Source of the DNA: JASFRI01 sp050115015
GTDB taxonomy: Bacteria > Acidobacteriota > Polarisedimenticolia > CBDVAL01
Assembly (NCBI GenBank): GCA_050115015.1
Contig: JASFRI010000133.1
Span: 1 to 10,295, forward strand
Reading direction: 5' to 3'
DNA length: 10,295 nt
Position numbers and translations under genes: made by a program. The notes under the pieces were generated by a model. The model ran no database searches and was not told the DNA's origin. It saw only the letters and a list, made by a program, of their open reading frames with translations. This document shows positions 1 through 7,508 of the stretch, piece after piece. Each line of letters begins with the position of its first letter. The first letter of the stretch is position 1.

Positions 1-45
1 CCAGACGCAAGCTCGATCCGGCATCGGCGTCGGCGGGCCTCGGGG

Positions 46-77
46 ATGATACGAAAATTAGACATCCATGATACGAA
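46..77. repeat. 10-bp direct repeat in the parA upstream region
   Basis: The sequence ATGATACGAA occurs at 46-55 and again at 68-77, with starts 22 bp apart, about two helical turns. The two copies lie in the only A+T-rich stretch of the region upstream of parA, just before the two palindromes. Helical phasing would suit a protein operator, but no known binding motif is recognised and chance cannot be excluded. Bases 1-45 are G+C-rich like coding DNA. The three forward frames close at 47-49, 69-71 and 82-84, so the end of an upstream gene may lie here, but I cannot assign it. Confidence 0.4.
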
Positions 78-96
78 TATATGACGATGAACGGCC

Positions 97-116
97 GACT
101 TTTCACGTGAAAAGTC
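97..116. promoter_or_regulatory. parS: parS-like centromere site 1 (perfect 20-bp palindrome)
   Basis: GACTTTTCACGTGAAAAGTC is a perfect 20-bp palindrome. Its central 12 bp, TTTCACGTGAAA, match the core of the classical chromosomal parS site (TGTTTCACGTGAAACA). The two outermost bases of each parS half differ (CT here instead of TG). An identical copy follows 37 bp downstream (centre to centre), and both lie immediately upstream of parA-parB, where parS sites are commonly found. The inferred role is to load the ParB clamp for chromosome segregation. Binding by this ParB is not shown by the sequence itself. Confidence 0.8.
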
Positions 117-133
117 TCCCGGCGCCTCCTCCC

Positions 134-153
134 GACTTTTCACGTGAAAAGTC
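134..153. promoter_or_regulatory. parS: parS-like centromere site 2 (identical palindrome)
   Basis: This is an exact second copy of the 20-bp palindrome at 97-116; only the flanks and the 17-bp spacer differ. The 37-bp centre spacing is about 3.5 helical turns, so the two sites face opposite sides of the helix. The right edge lies 60 bp before the parA start codon. It is 24 bp upstream of an extended -10-like TGCTACCCT (175-183), so ParB bound here could affect parA transcription; that is inference. Confidence 0.8.
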
Positions 154-174
154 CTCCCCGGCGCGCGGGCGGTG

Positions 175-183
175 TGCTACCCT
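175..183 (+). promoter_or_regulatory. possible extended -10 element for parA
   Basis: TGCTACCCT resembles an extended -10 (TGn followed by TACCCT). No convincing -35 hexamer lies 16-18 bp upstream, where the DNA is pyrimidine-rich and borders the second palindrome. The same TACCCT hexamer occurs as the -10 candidate at 9177-9182, which gives modest support that it is a usable box in this genome. If correct, transcription would start near 190, leaving a leader of about 24 nt before the parA GTG. Confidence 0.25.
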
Positions 184-213
184 TCCCCGGGCTTCGCTCG
201 GAGGACCGATTTC

Positions 214-1005
214 GTGGGTCGCGTCGTCGCCATCGCCAACCAGAAGGGCGGGGTCGGGAAGACCACGACCGCGATCAACCTGGCCGCGTCCCTCGCGGCG
301 GCCGAGCGCTCGGTCCTGCTCATCGACCTCGACCCCCAGAGCAATTCGACCAAGGGGCTCGGCGTCTGGGGCGACCTGGGCCAGGGGAGCACGTACGACG
401 TCCTGATGAACGATCGCCCGCTCGAGGATGTCATCCTCCCCACCTCGATGGAGCATCTCAGGCTCGCCCCTGCCGACCGCGACCTCACCGGGGCGGAGGT
501 GGAGCTCGTGGAGCGCGACCGCCGGGAGTACCGCCTCCGCGAGGCGATCGCGCCACTGCGGGAGCGGTTCCAGCACATCTTCCTGGACTGTCCGCCGTCC
601 CTCGGCATCCTGACCCTGAACGCCCTCGTCGCCGCGGACGGCGTCCTGGTCCCGGTCCAGTGCGAGTACCTGGCGCTGGAGGGGCTGTCCCTGCTGATGG
701 ACACGACGCGCCGGGTGCAGTCCTCCCTGCATCCCGGGCTTCGCCTGGAGGGGATCCTCCTCACGATGTACGACGACCGGACGATCCTGTCGCGGCAGGT
801 CTCGACCGAGGTCCGGCAGCACTTCGGGGAGCGCGTGTTCCGGACCGTCATCCCCCGCAACGTCCGGCTGGGGGAGGCGCCGAGCCATGGGCTCCCGGCC
901 CTCAAGTACGACATCCACTCCAGAGGCTCCGAGGCCTACCTCGACCTCGCAAGGGAGTACATCCGTCATGACGCAGAGAAGAGCGCTGGGCAGGGGGCTG
1001 GGTAG
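214..1005 (+). CDS. parA: chromosome partitioning ATPase ParA (Soj family)
   Basis: ParA is a nucleoid-binding, ATP-dependent dimerising ATPase that moves ParB-parS complexes and so segregates the chromosome origin. The 263-residue product has the deviant Walker A motif KGGVGKTT at residues 11-18 (signature Lys11), the A' motif DLDPQ at 38-42 and the Walker B motif FLDCPPS at 123-129 (Asp125). Size and motif order match short chromosomal ParA/Soj proteins of about 250-270 residues, with no N-terminal helix-turn-helix as in plasmid P1-type ParA. I chose GTG 214 because GGAGG at 200-204 is well spaced before it and because the protein then starts MGRVVAIANQKGG like its relatives. An ATG at 172 would add 14 unlike residues and has no good ribosome site. 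The gene overlaps parB by 38 bp, implying coupled expression. Confidence 0.96.
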   Translation: MGRVVAIANQKGGVGKTTTAINLAASLAAAERSVLLIDLDPQSNSTKGLGVWGDLGQGSTYDVLMNDRPLEDVILPTSMEHLRLAPADRDLTGAEVELVERDRREYRLREAIAPLRERFQHIFLDCPPSLGILTLNALVAADGVLVPVQCEYLALEGLSLLMDTTRRVQSSLHPGLRLEGILLTMYDDRTILSRQVSTEVRQHFGERVFRTVIPRNVRLGEAPSHGLPALKYDIHSRGSEAYLDLAREYIRHDAEKSAGQGAG

Positions 1006-1843
1006 CCTTATCCCCGAGGCGGGCGCCGCGGCCCCCGCTCCCGCGGAGACCGCGCCCGTGGCGCCCCCCGCACCGTATCACGAGGTCGATCTGGACCGGA
1101 TCGACCCGAACCCGGCGCAGCCGCGGCACCGGTTCAGCGATCCGGAGCTGGAGGAGCTCGCGAGCTCCATCCGGGAGCACGGCGTGGTGCAGCCGGTGCT
1201 GGTCCGCCGGCGCGGCGATCGCTACCAGATCATCGCCGGCGAGCGGCGGCTGCGGGCCGCCCAACGCGCGGGGCTTCGCCGGGTGCCCGCCGTCATCCGC
1301 GAGGTCCCCGATGACCGGATGCTCGAGGTCGCCCTGGTCGAGAACATCCAGCGGCAGGAGCTGGATCCGATCGACGAGGCGCTCGCCTACCGGTCGCTGC
1401 TGGGCGAGGCCGGCCTGACCCAGCAGCAGATCGCCTCGCGTCTGGGAAAGTCCGGCTCGACGGTCTCTAACTCATTGAGATTATTAGGTTTATCGGATTC
1501 CGTTCAGGAGCTGCTGCGCTCCCGCGCCCTCAGTCCCGGCCATGCACGCGCGCTGCTCGCACTCCCGGAGGCCGGCGGTCTGCGGGAGAGCACGGCGAAG
1601 CGGATCGTCGACAGGGGACTCTCGGTCCGGGAGGTGGAGCGGCTCGCGGCCCGCCGGAAGACGGCGCGGCCGGAGCCCGCCCCCTCCGACCCCAACACCC
1701 GGGACGCGGAGGAGCGGCTGATGCGCAGCCTGGGCACCCGGGTCCGCATCCGCCGCCAGGGGGAGGGGGGACGGGTCGAGATCTCGTTCCACGACGAGGA
1801 GGAACTGGATCGCATCTTCGAATATATTGTCGGGACGGATTAG
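968..1843 (+). CDS. parB: chromosome partitioning protein ParB (CTPase clamp)
   Basis: ParB loads at parS, slides as a CTP-dependent clamp and forms the partition complex acted on by ParA. The 291-residue product begins MTQRRALGRGLGSLIPE, the typical N-terminal ParA-stimulating peptide. It carries the CTP-binding motif GERRLRAAQRAG at 91-102 and ENIQRQ at 125-130. The helix-turn-helix follows with recognition region GKSGSTVSNSLRLL at 160-173, then SPGHARALL near 189-197. An acidic C-terminal region (about 245-291) should be the dimerisation domain. ATG 968 is preferred to in-frame codons from 887 because it gives the family N-terminus. Two oddities stand out. Gly163 replaces the Arg usual in ParB at this helix position. 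Codons for residues 167-179 are strikingly A+T-rich, with TTA at 172, 173 and 175, unlike the rest of the gene. Confidence 0.96.
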   Translation: MTQRRALGRGLGSLIPEAGAAAPAPAETAPVAPPAPYHEVDLDRIDPNPAQPRHRFSDPELEELASSIREHGVVQPVLVRRRGDRYQIIAGERRLRAAQRAGLRRVPAVIREVPDDRMLEVALVENIQRQELDPIDEALAYRSLLGEAGLTQQQIASRLGKSGSTVSNSLRLLGLSDSVQELLRSRALSPGHARALLALPEAGGLRESTAKRIVDRGLSVREVERLAARRKTARPEPAPSDPNTRDAEERLMRSLGTRVRIRRQGEGGRVEISFHDEEELDRIFEYIVGTD

Positions 1844-1863
1844 GTACGGGGGACGCCCCGACA
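1828..1863 (+). other. inverted repeat spanning the parB stop codon
   Basis: TGTCGGG at 1828-1834 pairs with CCCGACA at 1857-1863, enclosing 22 nt that include the parB stop codon at 1841-1843. It could form a small hairpin in the mRNA between parB and the bactofilin gene. No T-tract follows, so it is not a standard intrinsic terminator. It may affect transcript stability or be chance in G+C-rich DNA. Confidence 0.25.
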
Positions 1864-1897
1864 TCGTGCGCGGAACGGGGGGGAAGGAGATCACGAG

Positions 1898-2338
1898 ATG
1901 GCGCTGATGGACCGCAAGAAGACCGGTGACGGGGGCCTGGACGGCTACATCGGGCCGGGAACCGAGATCGAGGGGACCGTGCGTTTCTCCCAGGTCCTCC
2001 GTGTGGACGGCAAGATCACCGGAAAGGTCGTCTCCGAGCGGGAACTGATCGTCGGGGAGTCCGCGGAGATCGACGCCGAGATCCAGGTGGGGAGCGTCTC
2101 CGTCTCGGGCCGCCTCGCCGGCAAGGTGCACGTCAAGGATCGCATGGAGATCCACCCCGGAGCCCGCGTGAACGCCGACCTGAGACTGGACCGGCCCAGC
2201 CTGGTCATCGAGGAGGGGGGGATCCTGGAGGGGAACGTCCAGATGGGCGGGCTGTCGGAGGAGCGGGCCGAGCGCAAGGCCGGGAACATCACCGGCTTCC
2301 CGCCCCGGGAGGAGGCCGGCAAGGGCGGTGTTTCTTGA
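1898..2338 (+). CDS. bactofilin (polymer-forming cytoskeletal protein)
   Basis: Bactofilins polymerise without nucleotide into filaments that act as scaffolds at the membrane or cell poles. This 146-residue protein has the typical layout: a short polar N-terminus (1-20), a beta-helical core rich in evenly spaced Gly/Val/Ile turns (about 20-118, for example GTEIEGTVRFSQVLRVDGKI and GRLAGKVHVKDRMEIHPGA), and a charged, disordered C-terminal tail ending in EEAGKGGVS. There is no transmembrane segment. ATG 1898 has a strong AAGGAG ribosome site at 1884-1889. The gene lies 54 bp after parB. In Myxococcus xanthus bactofilins BacNOP position the ParABS machinery, so a role in placing or tethering the partition complex is a reasonable inference here. 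The stop codon lies inside the -35 box of the downstream atp promoter. Confidence 0.93.
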   Translation: MALMDRKKTGDGGLDGYIGPGTEIEGTVRFSQVLRVDGKITGKVVSERELIVGESAEIDAEIQVGSVSVSGRLAGKVHVKDRMEIHPGARVNADLRLDRPSLVIEEGGILEGNVQMGGLSEERAERKAGNITGFPPREEAGKGGVS

Positions 2339-2364
2339 CACCCTCGCGGGCGGTATGGTAGAAA
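2335..2364 (+). promoter_or_regulatory. sigma70-type promoter for the atpHAGDC operon
   Basis: A perfect -35 TTGACA lies at 2335-2340 and overlaps the bactofilin stop codon (TGA 2336-2338). Eighteen bases later comes TAGAAA (2359-2364), a 4/6 match to TATAAT. TATGGT at 2354-2359 would give only a 13-bp spacer and is less likely. The predicted start near 2371 leaves a leader of about 80 nt before atpH. The leader begins with a pyrimidine- and A+T-rich stretch (2368-2405), unusual for this window. It includes CCTT-TCTCT-AAGG (2368-2380) followed by a T-rich tract (2383-2390), which is too weak a stem to call a terminator. Confidence 0.6.
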
Positions 2365-2452
2365 CTGCCTTTCTCTAAGGGGTTCTTTTTACAAGGCTTT
2401 CTTACTCGCCAGTTGAGCCTCGAGCCAGCCCGGGGCCGACCGCAGGCAGGTC

Positions 2453-2995
2453 ATGTCGCTGCGCGCCATCGCTCGCAACTATGCCCGGGCTCTGTCCGAT
2501 ACCCTCCCCGAGGTGGACCTCGTCCGCCGCGTGGAGGCGGAACTGACGGAGCTCGCCCGCGCCTTCCATGACACACCGGAACTGCGCACGTTCCTCGCGG
2601 GCCCGCTCGTTCCCCGGGAGCGCAAGCGGAAGGCGGCGGACGAGCTGCTCTCGTCGGCGGGGGCCTCGAAGGAGACGATCGGCTTCGTCCGCCTTCTCAT
2701 CGACCGGCACCGCATCGGTCTGATGGAGGAGGTCGCGGAGGAGTTCTCGGAGATCGCCCAGGAGCGGCTCGGCGTCGTGGACGCGGAGGTGGTCTCCGCG
2801 AAGCCGCTGAGCGAGGAGTTGCGGACGAGGACGGTCCGGAGCCTGGGCCGGCTGACGGGCCGGGAGGTGCGGGCCCGCTTCCGCACGGACCCATCCGTCC
2901 TGGGCGGCATCCGGACCCGGGTCGGGGACACGATCTACGACGGCAGCCTGCGCGGGCGCATCGATCGCCTGCGGGAGCGTTTCGCGGACGCCTAG
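2453..2995 (+). CDS. atpH: ATP synthase F1 subunit delta
   Basis: AtpH sits on top of the F1 alpha3-beta3 head and joins it to the b-subunit peripheral stalk (OSCP equivalent). The 180-residue length matches the family (E. coli 177). The N-terminus, RAIARNYARALSD, is the characteristic first helix of the six-helix bundle, which covers roughly residues 1-105. The C-terminal domain includes EVVSAKPLSEELR and the family ending in which VLGGIRTRVGDTIYDGSLRGRIDRLRERF can be recognised (residues about 148-178). ATG 2453 is the first in-frame start; AGGCAGG at 2444-2450 is a modest ribosome site placed close to it. It is the first gene of the ATP synthase cluster here. The b and b' genes that often precede it are absent, so its stalk partner must be encoded elsewhere. 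Confidence 0.96.
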   Translation: MSLRAIARNYARALSDTLPEVDLVRRVEAELTELARAFHDTPELRTFLAGPLVPRERKRKAADELLSSAGASKETIGFVRLLIDRHRIGLMEEVAEEFSEIAQERLGVVDAEVVSAKPLSEELRTRTVRSLGRLTGREVRARFRTDPSVLGGIRTRVGDTIYDGSLRGRIDRLRERFADA

Positions 2996-3038
2996 TCCTC
3001 GACGCCGCGCGGCGAGGGCGGGCCAGGGGTAAGCAAGC

Positions 3039-4598
<1,560 letters not shown>

Positions 4599-4613
4599 TC
4601 CGGGCCGGCGAGA

Positions 4614-5468
4614 ATGGCCACCCTCCGGGATCTACGGCGCCGGATCAAGAGCGTCTCCAACACGAAGCAGCTCACCCGCGCCATGCGGATGGTCAGCGCG
4701 GCGAAGCTGCGGCGTGCCCAGGACCGCATCGTCGCCGCCCGGCCCTTTGCCCTGCGGATGAAGGAGGTCCTGGCCTCGGCGGCGGCCCGGGCCGACGTCT
4801 CCGCCCATCCGCTCCTGGCCGTGCCCGAGGGAAATCACGTCGAGCTGGTGATCGTGACCGCCGACAAGGGGATGTGCGGTGCCTTCAACACGAACATCCT
4901 CAAGAGCGCCACGCGGTTCGTCGAGGATCAGAGCCGCGACGTCGAGCTGACGCTCCACGCCATCGGCAAGAAGGGCCGGGACTACGTGCGGCGGAAGCAG
5001 TACGACCTCCGCAAGGAGTGGATCGACGTGTTCCGGCATCTCGACTACACCGTCGCCACGGAGATCGCCGGCGACCTGATGACCCGCTTCATCGAGAAGA
5101 AGCTGGACGCCATCTACGTCATCTATAACGAGTTCAAGTCCGCCATCCAGCAGAACGTCGTCGTCGAACGCCTGCTGCCCCTGGAGCGGGAGGAGTTCAA
5201 GGGGGAGGCGAAGCCGATGGACTACCTCTACGAGCCGAGTGCGGGGGAGCTGTTCCGGCGCCTGCTGCCCCGGCACGTGGAGATCCAGATGTACCGGATC
5301 CTCCTCGAGTCGTCCGCCGCGGAGCACGGCGCGCGGATGACCGCCATGGAGGCGGCGACCAACAACGCCGAGGACATGATCCACAACTTGACGCTGCATC
5401 TGAACCGGGTGCGCCAGGCGGCGATCACGAAGGAGATCATCGAGGTCGTGAGCGGCGCGAACGCCTGA
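4614..5468 (+). CDS. atpG: ATP synthase F1 subunit gamma
   Basis: AtpG is the central rotor shaft that couples proton flow in F0 to conformational change in the alpha3-beta3 head. The 284 residues match the family (E. coli 287). The N-terminal helix LRDLRRRIKSVSNTKQLTRAMRMVSAAKLRRAQ (residues 4-36) and the C-terminal helix containing TAMEAATNNAEDMI and LNRVRQAAITKEI (about 240-280) are the two coiled-coil strands of the shaft. The middle segment with VTADKGMCGAFNTNIL (about 82-97) is the conserved Rossmann-like domain. It starts 15 bp after the atpA stop with only a weak ribosome site (GGCGAG), so its translation probably depends on coupling to atpA. Confidence 0.97.
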   Translation: MATLRDLRRRIKSVSNTKQLTRAMRMVSAAKLRRAQDRIVAARPFALRMKEVLASAAARADVSAHPLLAVPEGNHVELVIVTADKGMCGAFNTNILKSATRFVEDQSRDVELTLHAIGKKGRDYVRRKQYDLRKEWIDVFRHLDYTVATEIAGDLMTRFIEKKLDAIYVIYNEFKSAIQQNVVVERLLPLEREEFKGEAKPMDYLYEPSAGELFRRLLPRHVEIQMYRILLESSAAEHGARMTAMEAATNNAEDMIHNLTLHLNRVRQAAITKEIIEVVSGANA

Positions 5469-5482
5469 CGAGGGAGTCTCGA

Positions 5483-6985
5483 ATGAAGCAGGGCAAGGTA
5501 ATCCAGATCATCGGGCCGGTGGTGGACGTGCAGTTCGAGGAGGGCCACCTTCCCGAGATCCTCAACGCCGTCAGCATCAAGGACGACGGCGCGGAGACCG
5601 GCGTCCCCATCGACGTGATCGCCGAGGTGGAGCAGCACCTCGGCGAGGGGCGGGTCCGCTGCGTCTCCATGCAGCCCACCGACGGCATGGTCCGGGGGAT
5701 GATCGCCGTGGACCAGGGGCAGCCCATCTCGGTCCCGGTGGGGCCGAAGACGCTGGGCCGGGTGCTGAACGTCGTCGGCACGCCCGTGGACGAGATGGAG
5801 CCGATCGCCGACGTGGAGCGCTGGCCGATCCACCGGGAAGCCCCGTCCTTCGAGGAGCAGGCGACGAGCATCGAGATGTTCGAGACGGGGATCAAGGTCA
5901 TCGATCTGCTCGAGCCGTACACGAAGGGGGGCAAGACGGGCCTCTTCGGCGGGGCCGGCGTCGGCAAGACCGTGCTCATCATGGAGCTGATCAACAACGT
6001 CGCGATGAAGCACGGCGGTTACTCGGTCTTCGCCGGCGTGGGGGAGCGGACCCGCGAGGGGAACGACCTGCTCCGCGAGATGGTGGAGTCCAAGGTCATC
6101 GACTTCGGCGAGGCCTTCTACAAGAACTGGGAGGAGACGGGGCATTTCGACACGTCCAAGGCGGATCCCGCCGTCCGGGGCGAGAAGAGCAAGGTCTCCC
6201 TGATCTACGGGCAGATGACCGAGCCTCCCGGCGCGCGCCTCCGGGTGGGGTTGAGCGGCCTGACCGTCGCCGAGTACTTCCGGGACCAGATGGGCCAGGA
6301 CGTGCTCCTCTTCATCGACAACATCTTCCGGTTCACTCAGGCGGGCTCCGAGGTCTCGGCGCTGCTGGGCCGGATGCCCTCCGCCGTGGGCTACCAGCCA
6401 ACGCTGGCCACCGAGATGGGTGAGCTGCAGGAGCGGATCACGTCCACCCACAAGGGCTCCATCACCTCGGTCCAGGCGATCTACGTGCCGGCGGACGACA
6501 TCACCGATCCGGCTCCGGCCACCACCTTCGCCCACCTGGACGCCTCCACGATCCTCGCCCGGCAGATCGCCGAGCTGGGGATCTACCCGGCCATCGATCC
6601 GCTGGCCTCCACCTCCCGGATCCTTGACCCGCGGGTGCTGGGTGAGGAGCATTACGGGGTGGCCCGCAAGGTGCAGGCGGTGCTGCAGCGCTACAAGGAC
6701 CTGCAGGACATCATCGCCATCCTCGGCATGGACGAGCTGTCCGAGGATGACAAGATCTCGGTCGCCCGGGCCCGGAAACTGCAGCGGTTCATGAGCCAGC
6801 CGTTCTTCGTGGCGGAGCAGTTCACGGGGATCCCGGGGCGCTACGTGGAGCTGAAGGACACGATCCGTGGCTTCCAGGAGATCGTCGCCGGGGAGCACGA
6901 TGAGCTTCCCGAGCAGGCGTTCTACATGGTGGGCACCATCGAGGAAGCACGGGAGCAGGCCAAGAGGCTCTCCCAGGCTGCGTGA
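5483..6985 (+). CDS. atpD: ATP synthase F1 subunit beta (catalytic)
   Basis: AtpD carries the catalytic nucleotide sites of F1. The 500-residue product has P-loop GGAGVGKT at 156-163, the GERTREGNDL segment that carries the catalytic glutamate, Walker B VLLFIDNIFRFTQAGSEVS, the family signature around PSAVGYQPTLATEMGELQERI, and PATTFAHLDAST. It is about 40 residues longer than E. coli AtpD. Most of the excess is an insertion of roughly 29 residues (208-236, FGEAFYKNWEETGHFDTSKA followed by about nine more residues) between VID and KVSLIYGQMTEPPGARLRV. Similar insertions at this place occur in several non-proteobacterial lineages, so it is a lineage marker rather than damage. ATG 5483 has AGGGAG at 5471-5476. 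The stop overlaps the atpC start by one base. Confidence 0.98.
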   Translation: MKQGKVIQIIGPVVDVQFEEGHLPEILNAVSIKDDGAETGVPIDVIAEVEQHLGEGRVRCVSMQPTDGMVRGMIAVDQGQPISVPVGPKTLGRVLNVVGTPVDEMEPIADVERWPIHREAPSFEEQATSIEMFETGIKVIDLLEPYTKGGKTGLFGGAGVGKTVLIMELINNVAMKHGGYSVFAGVGERTREGNDLLREMVESKVIDFGEAFYKNWEETGHFDTSKADPAVRGEKSKVSLIYGQMTEPPGARLRVGLSGLTVAEYFRDQMGQDVLLFIDNIFRFTQAGSEVSALLGRMPSAVGYQPTLATEMGELQERITSTHKGSITSVQAIYVPADDITDPAPATTFAHLDASTILARQIAELGIYPAIDPLASTSRILDPRVLGEEHYGVARKVQAVLQRYKDLQDIIAILGMDELSEDDKISVARARKLQRFMSQPFFVAEQFTGIPGRYVELKDTIRGFQEIVAGEHDELPEQAFYMVGTIEEAREQAKRLSQAA

Positions 6986-7404
6986 TGGCCGACTCGCGCA
7001 TCCAGCTCGAGGTGGTCACCCCGGAGCGGGCGGTCCTGGACCTCCCGGTCGACGAGGTGGTCCTGCCCGGCCAGGAGGGCTACCTGGGCGTGCGGCCGGG
7101 ACATACCCCGCTGCTGGTCGCCCTGGGCGTCGGGGAGCTGTCGTACCGTGCCGGCGGTGGGCTCCGCTATCTGGCCCTGACCGAGGGCTTTGCCGAGGTC
7201 CTGGCGGACCGCGTCAGCGTCCTGATCCGGACCGCCGAGACCGCGGAGGAGATCGACCGATCCCGTGCGGAGGCATCGCGGGAACGGGCCGAGAAGGTCC
7301 TCGAGGAGGTGAGGGACGCCTCGGACGAGGAGTTCCGGAAAGCCGAGGCCCGGCTCGCCCGGGCCGTTTGCCGGATCTCGGTGTCCGGTAAGCGGGAAAG
7401 CTAG
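6985..7404 (+). CDS. atpC: ATP synthase F1 subunit epsilon
   Basis: AtpC binds the gamma shaft and c-ring and, in many bacteria, inhibits ATP hydrolysis through its C-terminal helices. The 139-residue product has the N-terminal beta-sandwich (about 1-86) with LEVVTPERAVLDLPVDEVVLPGQEGYLGVRPGHTPLL and the helical C-terminal hairpin (about 88-130, AEEIDRSRAEASRERAEKVL). ATG 6985 shares its A with the atpD stop (TGATG), the classic coupled start. The GTG at 6982 would add one residue and is less likely. No upstream Shine-Dalgarno is needed if ribosomes re-initiate. It closes the F1 operon; the a, b and c genes are not in the window. Confidence 0.96.
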   Translation: MADSRIQLEVVTPERAVLDLPVDEVVLPGQEGYLGVRPGHTPLLVALGVGELSYRAGGGLRYLALTEGFAEVLADRVSVLIRTAETAEEIDRSRAEASRERAEKVLEEVRDASDEEFRKAEARLARAVCRISVSGKRES

Positions 7405-7458
7405 CCATGATCTCCCGCCTGCTCCGGACGCGGGGGCGGGCGCTCCGCAGCCGGCCCG

Positions 7459-7476
7459 GGCCCCGGACCGGGGGCC
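7459..7476 (+). other. G+C-rich inverted repeat after the atp operon
   Basis: GGCCCC (7459-7464) and GGGGCC (7471-7476) can form a 6-bp all-G/C stem with a 6-nt loop in the 104-bp gap between atpC and the next gene. No T-run follows, so it is not a textbook intrinsic terminator. It could weaken read-through or stabilise the 3' end of the atp message. Otherwise the gap shows only the ribosome site of the next gene; I see no clear promoter. Confidence 0.3.
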
Positions 7477-7508
7477 ACGTCGTGACGCCGTTTCCAGGAG
7501 GTGCAGCC

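Noticed and set aside
58..83. TTAGAC (58-63) with TATATG (78-83) as a parA promoter
   Set aside because: The spacer is only 14 bp, too short for a sigma70 promoter.
103..969. Long open frame on the minus strand opposite parA, and similar long minus-strand frames opposite the atp genes
   Set aside because: They are antisense shadows of strongly recognised genes in G+C-rich DNA; their translations show Arg/Pro/Gly-rich or His/Asp/Leu-rich low-complexity composition without family motifs.
144..971. Alternative + strand frame across parA
   Set aside because: It overlaps the full ParA frame, which has all its ATPase motifs; the alternative product is Pro/Arg/Gly-rich shadow sequence.
1006..1014. 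TTATCCCCG near the parB start as a DnaA box
   Set aside because: It departs from TTATCCACA at key 3' positions, stands alone, and lies within coding sequence; no box cluster indicates oriC in this window.
2368..2390. CCTT-TCTCT-AAGG followed by TTCTTTTT as an intrinsic terminator ahead of atpH
   Set aside because: The stem is only 4 bp and half A/T; it would be unstable and lies downstream of the likely atp promoter. Kept only as a note on the leader.
3003..3014. Perfect 12-bp palindrome CGCCGCGCGGCG between atpH and atpA as a terminator
   Set aside because: As a hairpin it has almost no loop, no T-tract follows, and it lies within a cotranscribed operon; such palindromes are frequent by chance in G+C-rich DNA.
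7407..7508. 34-residue N-terminal extension of the binding-protein lipoprotein from ATG 7407
   Set aside because: There is no ribosome site before 7407, the extension is Arg/Pro-rich, and it would place the signal peptide internally; ATG 7509 has a near-perfect AGGAGGT and an immediate signal peptide.
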